NCBI GenBank assembly: GCA_051747405.1
Contig: JBNJGC010000046.1
Coordinates: 1-16,401, forward strand
DNA: 16,401 nt
From: JAPHTQ01 sp051747405
GTDB taxonomy: Bacteria > Pseudomonadota > Gammaproteobacteria > Thiohalomonadales > Thiohalomonadaceae
Direction of reading: 5' to 3'
The translations under genes and the position numbers were made by a program. Positions within the stretch are counted from its first letter, which is position 1. Each line of letters begins with the position of its first letter. Positions 1-6,756 of the stretch are shown here, piece after piece. The notes beneath the pieces were generated by a model. It saw nothing but the letters and a program-made list of their open reading frames with translations, did no database searches and was not told the DNA's origin.

Positions 1-861
1 GGGCGTAAGGAGAGTGGCGGCGCGGTGGAGGTGTTGGTGGAGCGCATTACCGGCGAGCGGGAGGTTCTCGCCCATGTTCGGGCCAGCAAGTCACCCGGGT
101 CCGGCAGCTGGCTGACGCTTGAGCAGGCGGTTGAGGTCGAGGTGAGCGGGCGTGAAGGGTCACTGTTTGTGCTGCGTTTCCCGGATTCGGTGCTGGATCT
201 GCTCAAGCAGTATGGCCGCATGCCGCTACCGCCCTATATCGAGCGCGAGGCGGGACAGAGCGACGATGAGCGCTACCAAACGGTCTATGCCCGCAAGGAG
301 GGGGCGGTGGCTGCTCCCACCGCCGGCCTGCACTTTGACGAGGCGATGCTGGAGCAGCTGGCCGAGATGGGCATCGAGTCGGCCTATGTGACTCTGCATG
401 TGGGGGCCGGCACCTTCCAGCCGGTGCGGGTGGACGATATCCGCGAACATCATATGCATTCAGAGTATATCGAGGTGTCTCAAGAGGTTGTCGAGGCGGT
501 GGCCCGCACCTGCGCCCGCGGAGGCCGGGTGGTGGCGGTGGGCACCACCGTGGTCCGCTCGCTGGAGTCGGCGGCACGGGCGAATGGCGGTGAGCTGGCC
601 ACCTACAGCGGTGAGACCGATATCTTCATCTACCCCGGTTACGATTTTCGTGTGATCGATGCACTGATCACGAACTTCCACCTGCCCGAGTCGACCCTGC
701 TGATGCTGGTCAGCGCCTTTGCCGGTTACCAGCAAACCATGGCCGCCTACCGCCATGCAGTGAAGGAAAAGTACCGATTCTTCAGCTACGGTGACGCGAT
801 GCTGATTTTTCCTGATAATCGACAAAAATGCACCGCGAAGGCGCAAAGGGCGCAAAGTTAG
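1..861 (+). CDS. queA: QueA, tRNA preQ1 ribosyltransferase-isomerase (5' partial)
   Basis: QueA transfers and isomerises the ribosyl part of S-adenosylmethionine onto preQ1 in tRNA, giving epoxyqueuosine, the step after Tgt. The reading frame is open from base 1 (GRKESGGAVEVLVER...), so the N-terminus lies outside the window and the first in-window GTG is internal. Family-typical stretches are visible: HVRASKSP, APTAGLHFDE, HVGAGTFQPVR, VGTTVVRSLES and ALITNFHLPESTLLMLVSAF. The canonical end FSYGDAML is followed by an atypical tail, KCTAKAQRAQS, encoded by the left arm of an inverted repeat (831-857). The ancestral C-terminus has therefore probably been replaced by repeat sequence. The active core looks intact, so the protein is probably functional. 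It lies just upstream of tgt in the usual queuosine gene order. Confidence 0.96.
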   Translation, partial: GRKESGGAVEVLVERITGEREVLAHVRASKSPGSGSWLTLEQAVEVEVSGREGSLFVLRFPDSVLDLLKQYGRMPLPPYIEREAGQSDDERYQTVYARKEGAVAAPTAGLHFDEAMLEQLAEMGIESAYVTLHVGAGTFQPVRVDDIREHHMHSEYIEVSQEVVEAVARTCARGGRVVAVGTTVVRSLESAARANGGELATYSGETDIFIYPGYDFRVIDALITNFHLPESTLLMLVSAFAGYQQTMAAYRHAVKEKYRFFSYGDAMLIFPDNRQKCTAKAQRAQS

Positions 862-997
862 ATGTCTGAGTGTGCCACTGTCCCAGGTGCCGGTGTTGTC
901 CCGATTTTTGCCAGTATCACGTTAATGACAGAAATTGAGGTAAAGGTTTTCCGGCCCTTTTTTGTGATTTCTTTGCGTTCTTTGCGCCTTTGCGGTG
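831..997. repeat. Inverted-repeat (MITE-like) element between queA and tgt
   Basis: The left arm 831-857 and right arm 971-997 are reverse complements at 24 of 27 positions, with core caccgc(a/g)aaggcgcaaag. The 113 bp between the arms carry no convincing gene. The arms belong to the 'cgcaaaggcgcaaag' type of short dispersed repeat that I recall from many bacterial genomes. The left arm is translated as the QueA tail. The right arm ends in gcggtgag, just before tgt, and probably acts as its ribosome binding site. In mRNA the two arms could pair into a long stem. No transposase or clear target duplication is visible. Confidence 0.8.
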
Positions 998-999
998 AG
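994..999 (+). promoter_or_regulatory. Probable tgt ribosome binding site inside the repeat arm
   Basis: The sequence ggtgag lies 7 bases before the tgt ATG at 1007. It overlaps the end of the right arm of the inverted repeat, so the repeat appears to have supplied or replaced the Shine-Dalgarno site. This spacing favours ATG 1007 over the in-frame GTG at 995, which has no such site and would add four non-family residues. Confidence 0.5.
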
Positions 1000-1006
1000 T
1001 ATTCCC

Positions 1007-2275
1007 ATGAAATTTGAATTGTTTACCCAGGACGGCCAGGCTCGCCGTGGTCGCTTGACCTTCGAGCGCGGCACGGTGGAGACCCCGGCCTTCATGCCGG
1101 TGGGTACCTACGGCACGGTCAAGGCGATGACCCCGGAGGAGCTCGAGGGGGTGGGGGCCGAGATCATCCTCGGCAACACCTTTCACCTGATGCTGCGTCC
1201 CGGTACCGAGATCATCCGCGAGCACGGCGATCTGCACGACTTTATGCACTGGCAGGGGCCCATCCTCACCGACTCGGGCGGTTTTCAGGTCTTCAGCCTC
1301 GGAGCTATGCGCGACGCACAGGGAGGTGCGAGTGCCGCGAAAGGCAGGACGCCGACAGCGGCGAAGATCACCGAGGAGGGGGTCACCTTTGCCTCGCCGG
1401 TGGACGGGGCCAAGGTTTTCATGGGGCCGGAGGAGTCGATGCAGGTGCAGCGGGAGCTGGGCTCCGATATCGTGATGATCTTCGATGAGTGCACCCCCTA
1501 TCCGGCCACCGAGGCCGAGGCGCGCGCCTCGATGGAGCTCTCCCTGCGCTGGGCCAAGCGCTCCCGGGTCGCGTTCGATGCACAGGGAAGTGCAAGTGTC
1601 GCGGGAGGCAGGACGCCAGGAGCGACCGATGCACAGGGAAGTGCAAGTGTCGCGGGAGGCAGGACGCCGGGAGCGACCGGCGGAAACCCCAACGCCCTAT
1701 TCGGCATCGTTCAGGGGGGCATGTACCCTGAGCTGCGCCGTGAGTCGTTGGCCGGGTTGCTGGAGATCGGTTTCGATGGCTATGCCATCGGCGGTCTATC
1801 CGTGGGTGAACCCAAGGAGGAGATGATGGCTACCCTGGAGGGGATCACCCCCCACATGCCCCTTGATAAGCCGCGTTACCTGATGGGGGTGGGCAAGCCG
1901 GAGGATATCGTTGAGGCGGTGCGCCGCGGGGTGGATATGTTCGACTGCGTGATGCCCACCCGCAATGCCCGCAACGGTCATCTGTTCACTAGCGAGGGGG
2001 TGGTGAAGATCCGCAACGCGGTCCACGCCCACGCTACCGGCCCGCTGGACCCCGCCTGCGACTGCTATACCTGCCGCAACTACTCGCGCGCTTATCTGCG
2101 CCACCTGGAGAAGACCGGTGAGATCCTGGGCGCGCGGCTCAATACGATTCATAATCTCTATTATTATCAGAGTCTTATGCGTGGATTGCGCGAGGCGATC
2201 GGGGCCGGGGAGCTGGAGGCGTTTGTGAACGACTTCTATGCGCGGCGGTCACAACCGCTGCCGCCTGTGCCATAA
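1007..2275 (+). CDS. tgt: Tgt, tRNA-guanine transglycosylase with in-frame repeat insertions
   Basis: Tgt exchanges guanine-34 for preQ1 in tRNAs with GUN anticodons. Start ATG 1007 gives MKFELFTQDGQARRGRL, matching the family N-terminus. Visible motifs are TPAFMPVGTYGTVK, LTDSGGFQVFSLG (catalytic Asp), DIVMIFDECTPYP, MFDCVMPTRNARNGH (nucleophile Asp) and the zinc site DPACDCYTCRNYSRAYLRHL. The protein has 422 residues against about 375 in E. coli. The excess is explained by three 17-residue units: one between R and K of the normal ...R-KITEEGV... loop, and two in tandem before GGNPNALFG. All lie in loops that vary between family members, and both flanks remain canonical, so the enzyme is probably active. 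It sits downstream of queA and upstream of yajC. Confidence 0.95.
   Translation: MKFELFTQDGQARRGRLTFERGTVETPAFMPVGTYGTVKAMTPEELEGVGAEIILGNTFHLMLRPGTEIIREHGDLHDFMHWQGPILTDSGGFQVFSLGAMRDAQGGASAAKGRTPTAAKITEEGVTFASPVDGAKVFMGPEESMQVQRELGSDIVMIFDECTPYPATEAEARASMELSLRWAKRSRVAFDAQGSASVAGGRTPGATDAQGSASVAGGRTPGATGGNPNALFGIVQGGMYPELRRESLAGLLEIGFDGYAIGGLSVGEPKEEMMATLEGITPHMPLDKPRYLMGVGKPEDIVEAVRRGVDMFDCVMPTRNARNGHLFTSEGVVKIRNAVHAHATGPLDPACDCYTCRNYSRAYLRHLEKTGEILGARLNTIHNLYYYQSLMRGLREAIGAGELEAFVNDFYARRSQPLPPVP
1313..1363 (+). repeat. 51-bp in-frame hairpin repeat in tgt, diverged copy
   Basis: This unit encodes DAQGGASAAKGRTPTAA and sits between R and K of the Tgt loop that reads R-KIT in E. coli. It is a diverged copy of the tandem units at 1577-1678. 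It keeps their fold: gcac/gtgc, an outer stem gccgc (1334-1338) with gcggc (1358-1362), and an inner ggc/gcc around the loop aggac. Compared with the other copies, one outer-stem pair has changed from T-A to C-G on both sides, so pairing is preserved. Confidence 0.85.
1577..1678 (+). repeat. Tandem pair of 51-bp in-frame repeats in tgt
   Basis: Two adjacent 51-bp units (1577-1627 and 1628-1678) differ at a single base. Each encodes DAQGSASVAGGRTPGAT. The length of 17 codons keeps the reading frame. Each unit can fold as gcac/gtgc followed by gtcgc...gcgac (1598-1602 with 1622-1626 in the first unit), enclosing ggc/gcc. Near identity suggests a recent tandem duplication after insertion into the variable loop before NALFG. 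Confidence 0.92.
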
Positions 2276-2321
2276 TAGGCGCCACGAATCTTTTAACGAC
2301 AACGCGAGTTAAGGAACCACT

Positions 2322-2657
2322 ATGAGCTTTTTCATCTCCGACGCCATGGCGGAGGCCGCACCGGCTGCTGCGCAGCAACCCGGCCTGCTGGAGGCGATCT
2401 TTCCCTTCATTATCCTCTTCATTGTCTTCTACTTTCTGCTGATCCGACCGCAATCCAAGCGCGCCAAGGAGCATAAGAAGATGGTCGAGGCCCTCTCCAA
2501 GGGGGATGAGGTTCTCACCCAGGGTGGCTTCTATGGCAAGATCCTGGAGGTGGGCGAGCAGCATCTGGAGCTGGAGCTGGCCGATAACCTGCAGGTGAAG
2601 GTGCAGCGCGAGGCGGTCGCCAGCCTGCTGCCCAAAGGCACTATCAAAAGCCTCTGA
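2322..2657 (+). CDS. yajC: YajC, Sec translocon accessory subunit
   Basis: YajC is a small inner-membrane protein that associates with SecDF and SecYEG during protein export. The 111-residue product has a short N-terminal segment rich in Ala and Pro, one membrane segment around residues 26-42 (IFPFIILFIVFYFLLI) and the family signature RPQSKRAKEHKKM directly after it. A cytoplasmic domain with GDEVLTQGGFYGKI follows. The length matches the family (about 110). A taagga ribosome binding site precedes ATG 2322. It lies 46 bp after tgt, and secD follows after a hairpin at 2680-2701. Confidence 0.97.
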   Translation: MSFFISDAMAEAAPAAAQQPGLLEAIFPFIILFIVFYFLLIRPQSKRAKEHKKMVEALSKGDEVLTQGGFYGKILEVGEQHLELELADNLQVKVQREAVASLLPKGTIKSL

Positions 2658-2679
2658 ACCCCGACTGTCCACATTCTCG

Positions 2680-2701
2680 AACCGGCGCAACTGCGCCGGT
2701 T
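2680..2701 (+). promoter_or_regulatory. Perfect 10-bp hairpin between yajC and secD
   Basis: The arms aaccggcgca and tgcgccggtt are exact reverse complements around a 2-base loop. The downstream sequence gttgtattggg lacks a proper U-tract. It is therefore more likely a partial attenuator or mRNA 3'-end stabiliser for yajC than a full terminator. It lies in the 67-bp gap before secD. Confidence 0.5.
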
Positions 2702-2724
2702 GTTGTATTGGGTGTAACTGAATA

Positions 2725-4578
2725 ATGAATCGCTATCCATTTTGGAAGTATCTGCTTATCGTCACCCTGATCCTCCTCGGGGGGATCTACGCACTGCCCA
2801 ACCTCTACGGTGACGACCCGGCGTTGCAGATCTCGGCCAATCGCATGGCCGAGATTAACGAGGATGCCCGAGATACCGTGATCCAGGTGCTCGAGCGCGA
2901 AGGGCTGACCTACAAGAGGCTGGAGGTGACTCCGGATGCCCTGCTGGTGCGCTTTGCCGACACCGATACACAGCTCAAGGCCTACCAGCCGGTGCGTGAG
3001 GCGCTGGGCGATAGCTATACCACGGCCATGAATCTGGCCCCCGCCACCCCGGAGTGGCTGCGCCAGTTCAATGCCATGCCGATGTATCTGGGGCTGGATC
3101 TGCGCGGTGGCGTCCACTTCCTGATGGATGTGGATATGGACGCCGCCATCACCCAGGCGGTGGAGCGCTATGTCAGTGACATCCGCTCCCTGCTGCGCGA
3201 GGAGAAGGTGCGTTATCTCACCATCTCGGCGGAGAGTGGGCGTGTCGAGGTGAAGTTCCGCGACGAGGCTGAGCGTGAACGCGCCTACGATGTGATCCGC
3301 AGAGAGTACCGGGAGCTGGTGGTCGACGAGGCGCTGAGTGACGGCAGCCCCTATCTCTACGCCACCCTCAGCGATAACGAGGTGCAGGAGACCAAGCGCT
3401 TTGCGGTCAAACAGAACATCACCACCCTGCGCAAGCGGGTCAATGAGCTGGGTGTGGCCGAGCCGGTGATCCAGCAGCAGGGGGAGTCACGCATCGTGGT
3501 GCAGCTACCCGGCGTACAGGATACCGCCCGGGCCAAGGATGTTATTGGCGCCACCGCCACCCTTGAGTACCACATGGTGGATGAGGAGAATGACGTTGAA
3601 GACGCCCTGGCCGGTCGAGTCCCCTTCGGCTCCCGGCTCTATAAAGAGCGCAACGGCCAGCCCATCTTGCTGGAGAAGCGGGTCATCGTTACCGGTGATC
3701 AGATCATCGACGCCGCCTCTGGCATCGATCAGCAGAGCGGCGGCCCGCAGGTGAGCGTTACCCTCGACTCCAAGGGGGCGCGCAAGATGCTCGACAACAC
3801 CCGCGAGAATGTGGGCAAGCGCATGGCGGTGGTCTTTATCGAGACCAAGACCGAGACCCGCATGGTCAACGGCGAGCCAAAGCGCGTGAGCAAGCGGGTC
3901 GAAGAGGTGATCAGCGTGGCGGTAATACGCGGCGTCTTCAGCAAGCGCTTCCAAACCACCGGGCTGGACAGCATGGAAGAGGCGCACAACCTCGCCCTGC
4001 TGCTGCGAGCCGGCGCCCTGGCCGCACCGATGGAGATCGTCGAAGAGCGGACTATCGGCCCCAGCATGGGGCAGGAGAACATCGACAAGGGCTTCGCCTC
4101 GGTGGTGATCGGCTTCGTCTTTGTGCTGGCGTTCATGGCGCTGTGGTACAAAGGTTTCGGCGTGGTCGCCAATCTGGCGCTGACACTGAATCTGGTATTC
4201 ATCGTCGCTGTGCTCTCGTTGCTTCAGGCTACGCTCACTCTGCCCGGTATCGCCGGTATCGTGCTGACCGTGGGGATGGCGGTAGATGCCAACGTGCTGA
4301 TCTTCGAACGGATTCGCGAAGAGCTCTATCACGGCAACACCCCCCACGCGGCGATCCACTCCGGCTACGCCAAGGCCTTCTCCACCATCGCCGATGCCAA
4401 CATCACCACGCTCATCGCTGCGGTGGTGCTGTTCAGTTTCGGCACCGGGCCGATCAAGGGCTTCGCCATCACCCTCTCGATCGGGATCATCACCTCCATG
4501 TTCACCGCAATCATGGTGACCCGCGCGGTGGTCAACCTGACCGTGGGCAGCAAGCGCCTGTCCAAACTGTCGATTTAA
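2725..4578 (+). CDS. secD: SecD, protein-export membrane protein
   Basis: SecD forms the SecDF complex, which uses the proton gradient to help pull exported proteins through SecYEG on the periplasmic side. The 617 residues match the E. coli length (615). An N-terminal membrane segment, YLLIVTLILLGGIYALP, precedes a large periplasmic part with the SecD motif LGLDLRGGVHFLMDVD (around residues 121-136). The C-terminal half has five further membrane segments. It includes LTVGMAVDANVLIFERIREEL, the conserved transmembrane region carrying Asp and Arg residues used in proton coupling in this family. ATG 2725 follows gtgtaactgaataatg, with only a weak ribosome binding site. secF starts 12 bp downstream, so the two are co-transcribed. 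Confidence 0.98.
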   Translation: MNRYPFWKYLLIVTLILLGGIYALPNLYGDDPALQISANRMAEINEDARDTVIQVLEREGLTYKRLEVTPDALLVRFADTDTQLKAYQPVREALGDSYTTAMNLAPATPEWLRQFNAMPMYLGLDLRGGVHFLMDVDMDAAITQAVERYVSDIRSLLREEKVRYLTISAESGRVEVKFRDEAERERAYDVIRREYRELVVDEALSDGSPYLYATLSDNEVQETKRFAVKQNITTLRKRVNELGVAEPVIQQQGESRIVVQLPGVQDTARAKDVIGATATLEYHMVDEENDVEDALAGRVPFGSRLYKERNGQPILLEKRVIVTGDQIIDAASGIDQQSGGPQVSVTLDSKGARKMLDNTRENVGKRMAVVFIETKTETRMVNGEPKRVSKRVEEVISVAVIRGVFSKRFQTTGLDSMEEAHNLALLLRAGALAAPMEIVEERTIGPSMGQENIDKGFASVVIGFVFVLAFMALWYKGFGVVANLALTLNLVFIVAVLSLLQATLTLPGIAGIVLTVGMAVDANVLIFERIREELYHGNTPHAAIHSGYAKAFSTIADANITTLIAAVVLFSFGTGPIKGFAITLSIGIITSMFTAIMVTRAVVNLTVGSKRLSKLSI

Positions 4579-4590
4579 AGGGGAAGGACG

Positions 4591-5526
4591 ATGCAACTGT
4601 TCAATAAAGAGACCCAGATCAACTTCCTCGGCCTGCGCAAGCCGGCCATGATGCTTTCACTGCTGCTGATTTTGGTGGCCATCGGTTCGATCGCCACCCG
4701 TGGCTTCAACTTCGGTATCGACTTTACCGGCGGGACCATCATCGAGGTGGGCTACACCGAGAGTGCCGAGCTATCGCAAATCCGCGATATCCTCGCCGAA
4801 CAGGGCTACGACGATGCCGTGGTGCAGCACTTCGGTGCCGCCACCGAAGTGCTCATCCGCATCGCCCCGCGTGAAGGGGTGACCAGTGCAGAGCTCAGCG
4901 ACCAGCTCTTCGCTGCGCTCAAGGCGGAGGAGCCGGCGGTGGAGCGGCGTCGGGTAGAGTTTGTCGGACCGCAGGTGGGCGAGGAGTTGACCAACGATGG
5001 CGGGCTGGCGATGATCTACGCCCTCATCGGCATCCTCATCTACGTCGCCCTGCGCTTCGAATACCGCTTCGCGGTGGGCTCGGTCGCCGCCCTGGTGCAC
5101 GATGTCATTCTCACCCTGGGTCTGTTCTCGCTGCTGCAGCTGGAGTTTGACCTGACGGTGTTGGCGGCGGTGCTGGCCGTGATCGGCTACTCCCTCAACG
5201 ACACCATCGTGGTGTTTGACCGCATTCGCGAGAACTTCCGTAAAGTGCGCAAGGGGAGCTCCGAAGAGGTGGTCAACACCTCCCTCAACCAGACCCTGTC
5301 ACGCACCTTGATGACCTCCTTCACCACCCTGCTGGTGCTACTGGCGCTGTTCTACTTCGGTGGCGAGGTGATCCACGGCTTCGCCACGGCGCTACTGATT
5401 GGTGTACTGGTGGGGACCTACTCCTCCATCTACGTCGCCAGCTCCACCGCCCTCGCCCTGGGGGTGAGCAAAGAGGATCTGATGCCGGTGGAGAAGGAGG
5501 GGGCCGAGCAGGACGAGATGCCTTGA
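4591..5526 (+). CDS. secF: SecF, protein-export membrane protein
   Basis: SecF is the partner of SecD in the proton-driven export complex. The 311-residue product has a first membrane segment near residues 18-36, then FGIDFTGGTIIEVGY, the SecF counterpart of the SecD P1 motif. A periplasmic domain and five C-terminal membrane segments follow, with VLAVIGYSLNDTIVVFDRIRENF as the conserved membrane motif. The acidic C-terminal tail (EKEGAEQDEMP) is cytoplasmic. The ribosome binding site aggggaagg precedes ATG 4591. A strong terminator follows the stop, ending this operon. Confidence 0.98.
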   Translation: MQLFNKETQINFLGLRKPAMMLSLLLILVAIGSIATRGFNFGIDFTGGTIIEVGYTESAELSQIRDILAEQGYDDAVVQHFGAATEVLIRIAPREGVTSAELSDQLFAALKAEEPAVERRRVEFVGPQVGEELTNDGGLAMIYALIGILIYVALRFEYRFAVGSVAALVHDVILTLGLFSLLQLEFDLTVLAAVLAVIGYSLNDTIVVFDRIRENFRKVRKGSSEEVVNTSLNQTLSRTLMTSFTTLLVLLALFYFGGEVIHGFATALLIGVLVGTYSSIYVASSTALALGVSKEDLMPVEKEGAEQDEMP

Positions 5527-5548
5527 ACGTTACTGAATGGTGAAACGA

Positions 5549-5572
5549 AAAAGCCCGCGCAAGCGGGCTTTT
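5549..5572 (+). terminator. Rho-independent terminator after secF
   Basis: The arms aaaagcccgc and gcgggctttt pair perfectly around the loop gcaa. The stem is GC-rich and runs into a T-tract, 22 bp after the secF stop. The symmetrical A/T flanks could allow action on the opposite strand too. It marks the boundary between the conserved Sec operon and the accessory region. Confidence 0.93.
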
Positions 5573-5678
5573 GTGTGTCATGTGGTTTATTTGATTAAGG
5601 CAGAGTGTAATACTTCACGATATAGCAGTGTACGGATAAACACCATCAAGCCTCGCCTCACCTCACCCCCTGAACTCT

Positions 5679-5696
5679 GACTAGATTTTGCTAGTC
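5679..5696. repeat. Short hairpin gactag/ctagtc
   Basis: The arms gactag and ctagtc flank the 6-base loop attttg in the gap after secF. The arms contain CTAG, the same tetranucleotide found at both ends of the palindromic element that starts 16 bp downstream. It may be a remnant of an earlier insertion or a chance hairpin. Confidence 0.35.
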
Positions 5697-5711
5697 TGCA
5701 TCGCCATCCCC

Positions 5712-5889
5712 CTAGTGGTCCATGCGGGAAATAATGTCACTCTCAGCCGGTCCACAGGGAGTCCCGCTAATGAGCCAATGCGGCGTTGCACTGCTTGGAA
5801 AGGGCCAGCCATTCCCCTGCGCAGTGCGCCTTGCCTTGACTCATTAGCGGGGCTCTTAGAATGATATTATTTCCCGCATGGACCACTAG
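5712..5889. mobile_element. MITE-like element with 24-bp perfect terminal inverted repeats
   Basis: Positions 5712-5735 and 5866-5889 are perfect 24-bp inverted repeats, each beginning with CTAG at its outer edge (ctagtggtccatgcggg). Inside are a second nested pair, cccgctaatgag (5763-5774) with ctcattagcggg (5840-5851), and a third, gcactgc (5788-5794) with gcagtgc (5821-5827). The whole 178 bp can therefore fold into one long interrupted stem. CTAG may be a target-site duplication, or the terminal bases of the repeat around a TA duplication. No full transposase gene is present, so the element would depend on one in trans. A short stretch on the - strand (about 5774-5830) could be a transposase C-terminal remnant, but this is unproven. 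Confidence 0.8.
5836..5862 (+). promoter_or_regulatory. Possible outward promoter in the MITE-like element
   Basis: TTGACT (5836-5841) and TAGAAT (5857-5862) resemble sigma-70 -35 and -10 boxes, but the 15-bp spacer is shorter than the usual 17. The direction is toward the Mor-like gene and the cassette. It is one of few promoter-like pairs in the gap. The evidence is weak. Confidence 0.2.
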
Positions 5890-6239
5890 TGACAGTTTCG
5901 CTGCCTGAGCGTGGAATAGCTACTGCCTCTCGATACGGTCGCCATACTCTTAGCCTTCCCCCCCCCCTACACACACCACACACGATTCGTAAAGATTTCA
6001 TCCTCAACCCTTACGGCATGCACACTACCTTACGGTAGTGAGTCCGCGATATCACCCAGTCGGCATGGGACGGTCTGAACAGCCGGTCAAGGATCCTACG
6101 CCTGGCTGAGGGGGCTTACTCTCTAGCCTCCCTTAGAGGAGTTCAGGGGAATTGTTTCCCCCTTATTCCATAGGGTCACTCCCGTACACTAAGAGCCAAT
6201 GTGGAACGTGACGGTGAGAGCAAGGTTCACTAGGGAGCA
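5890..6239. other. Gene-free leader with several hairpins and a C10 tract
   Basis: No convincing coding region is seen in these 350 bases. They contain a run of ten C (5958-5967) followed by a CA-rich stretch. A perfect 7-bp hairpin cactacc-ttac-ggtagtg lies at 6023-6040. A 6-bp hairpin ggggaa-ttgt-ttcccc lies shortly after 6140. There are also imperfect G-rich/C-rich pairings around 6110-6145. This could be a long structured 5' leader or a small RNA upstream of the Mor-like gene, and should contain the cassette promoter unless the promoter lies in the MITE-like element. No tRNA or recognised RNA family is visible. Confidence 0.4.
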
Positions 6240-6749
6240 GTGATGGGAGGAGGGAGTTACGCACAGGATACGGGAGTAACGACCGCAGGTGTCGGCATCT
6301 TCCGTTTTCTCCCGCAGAAGGCAAGAGAGCTCGTGGAACTGATCGGTCTGGTCGAGACAGTGAGGCTACTGCGTGCCTGTGGCGGGAGCCGGCGCTATAT
6401 CCCGAAAGGCCACTCTTACCGGGCCGGCGTTTGGGACGTCATCAGTGAGCACGCATTTGACAAACTTTGTGCCGAGTATGCCGGTGAGACGTTGGAGCTG
6501 CCAAAGGTGGACAGCTTTATCCGTGCGGAGAGGGATCTGGAGATCATTCAGCTCAGCCGCCAGGGTGTGAGCCGCAGCCAATTGGTTAAGCGTTTCGGTC
6601 TCACCTATCGCCAGATTGGCAACATCCGCAGACGCTATCGTGAGGAGGAGGCCAAAGGGGCAAGGTATGAGAACTATCACTCCTCACGATTGGCGAAGGT
6701 GGCCGAGTCGGCTGGTTGTTACAGCGCCAGGAATGGAGGCAATAAGTAG
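6240..6749 (+). CDS. Mor-type transcription activator
   Basis: The product resembles the Mor/C activator family of Mu-like phages, which switch on middle or late operons by binding as dimers upstream of weak promoters. Seen here: PQKARELVELIGLVETVRLLRACGGSRRYIPKGH, then a variable stretch with HAFDKLCAEYAGETLELPK, followed by a C-terminal helix-turn-helix, IIQLSRQGVSRSQLVKRFGLTYRQIGNIRRRY. This order of a beta-containing dimerisation part followed by the helix-turn-helix is typical of the family. The start is uncertain: GTG 6240 and ATG 6243 follow agggag closely, and the family domain begins only near residue 20. It is the first gene of the cassette, ending 7 bp before the next gene, so it probably activates the operon and possibly itself. 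Confidence 0.82.
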   Translation: MMGGGSYAQDTGVTTAGVGIFRFLPQKARELVELIGLVETVRLLRACGGSRRYIPKGHSYRAGVWDVISEHAFDKLCAEYAGETLELPKVDSFIRAERDLEIIQLSRQGVSRSQLVKRFGLTYRQIGNIRRRYREEEAKGARYENYHSSRLAKVAESAGCYSARNGGNK

Positions 6750-6756
6750 TCCCGTG

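Noticed and set aside
1577..1678. CRISPR-like array
   Set aside because: The two units are directly adjacent with no spacers and are translated in frame within tgt.
1485..1826. + strand open frame across the tgt repeats (reads MHREVQVSREAG twice)
   Set aside because: It is the shifted-frame translation of the 51-bp repeats inside tgt. Tgt motifs on both sides show which frame is real.
3505..4596. Long - strand open frame of 363 codons opposite secD
   Set aside because: It is a shadow of the GC-rich secD frame. The product is His/Asp/Gly-rich without family motifs, and the + strand frame is unmistakably SecD.
5836..5862. A confident sigma-70 promoter in the MITE-like element
   Set aside because: The spacer is only 15 bp and the boxes are imperfect. 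It is kept only as a low-confidence feature.
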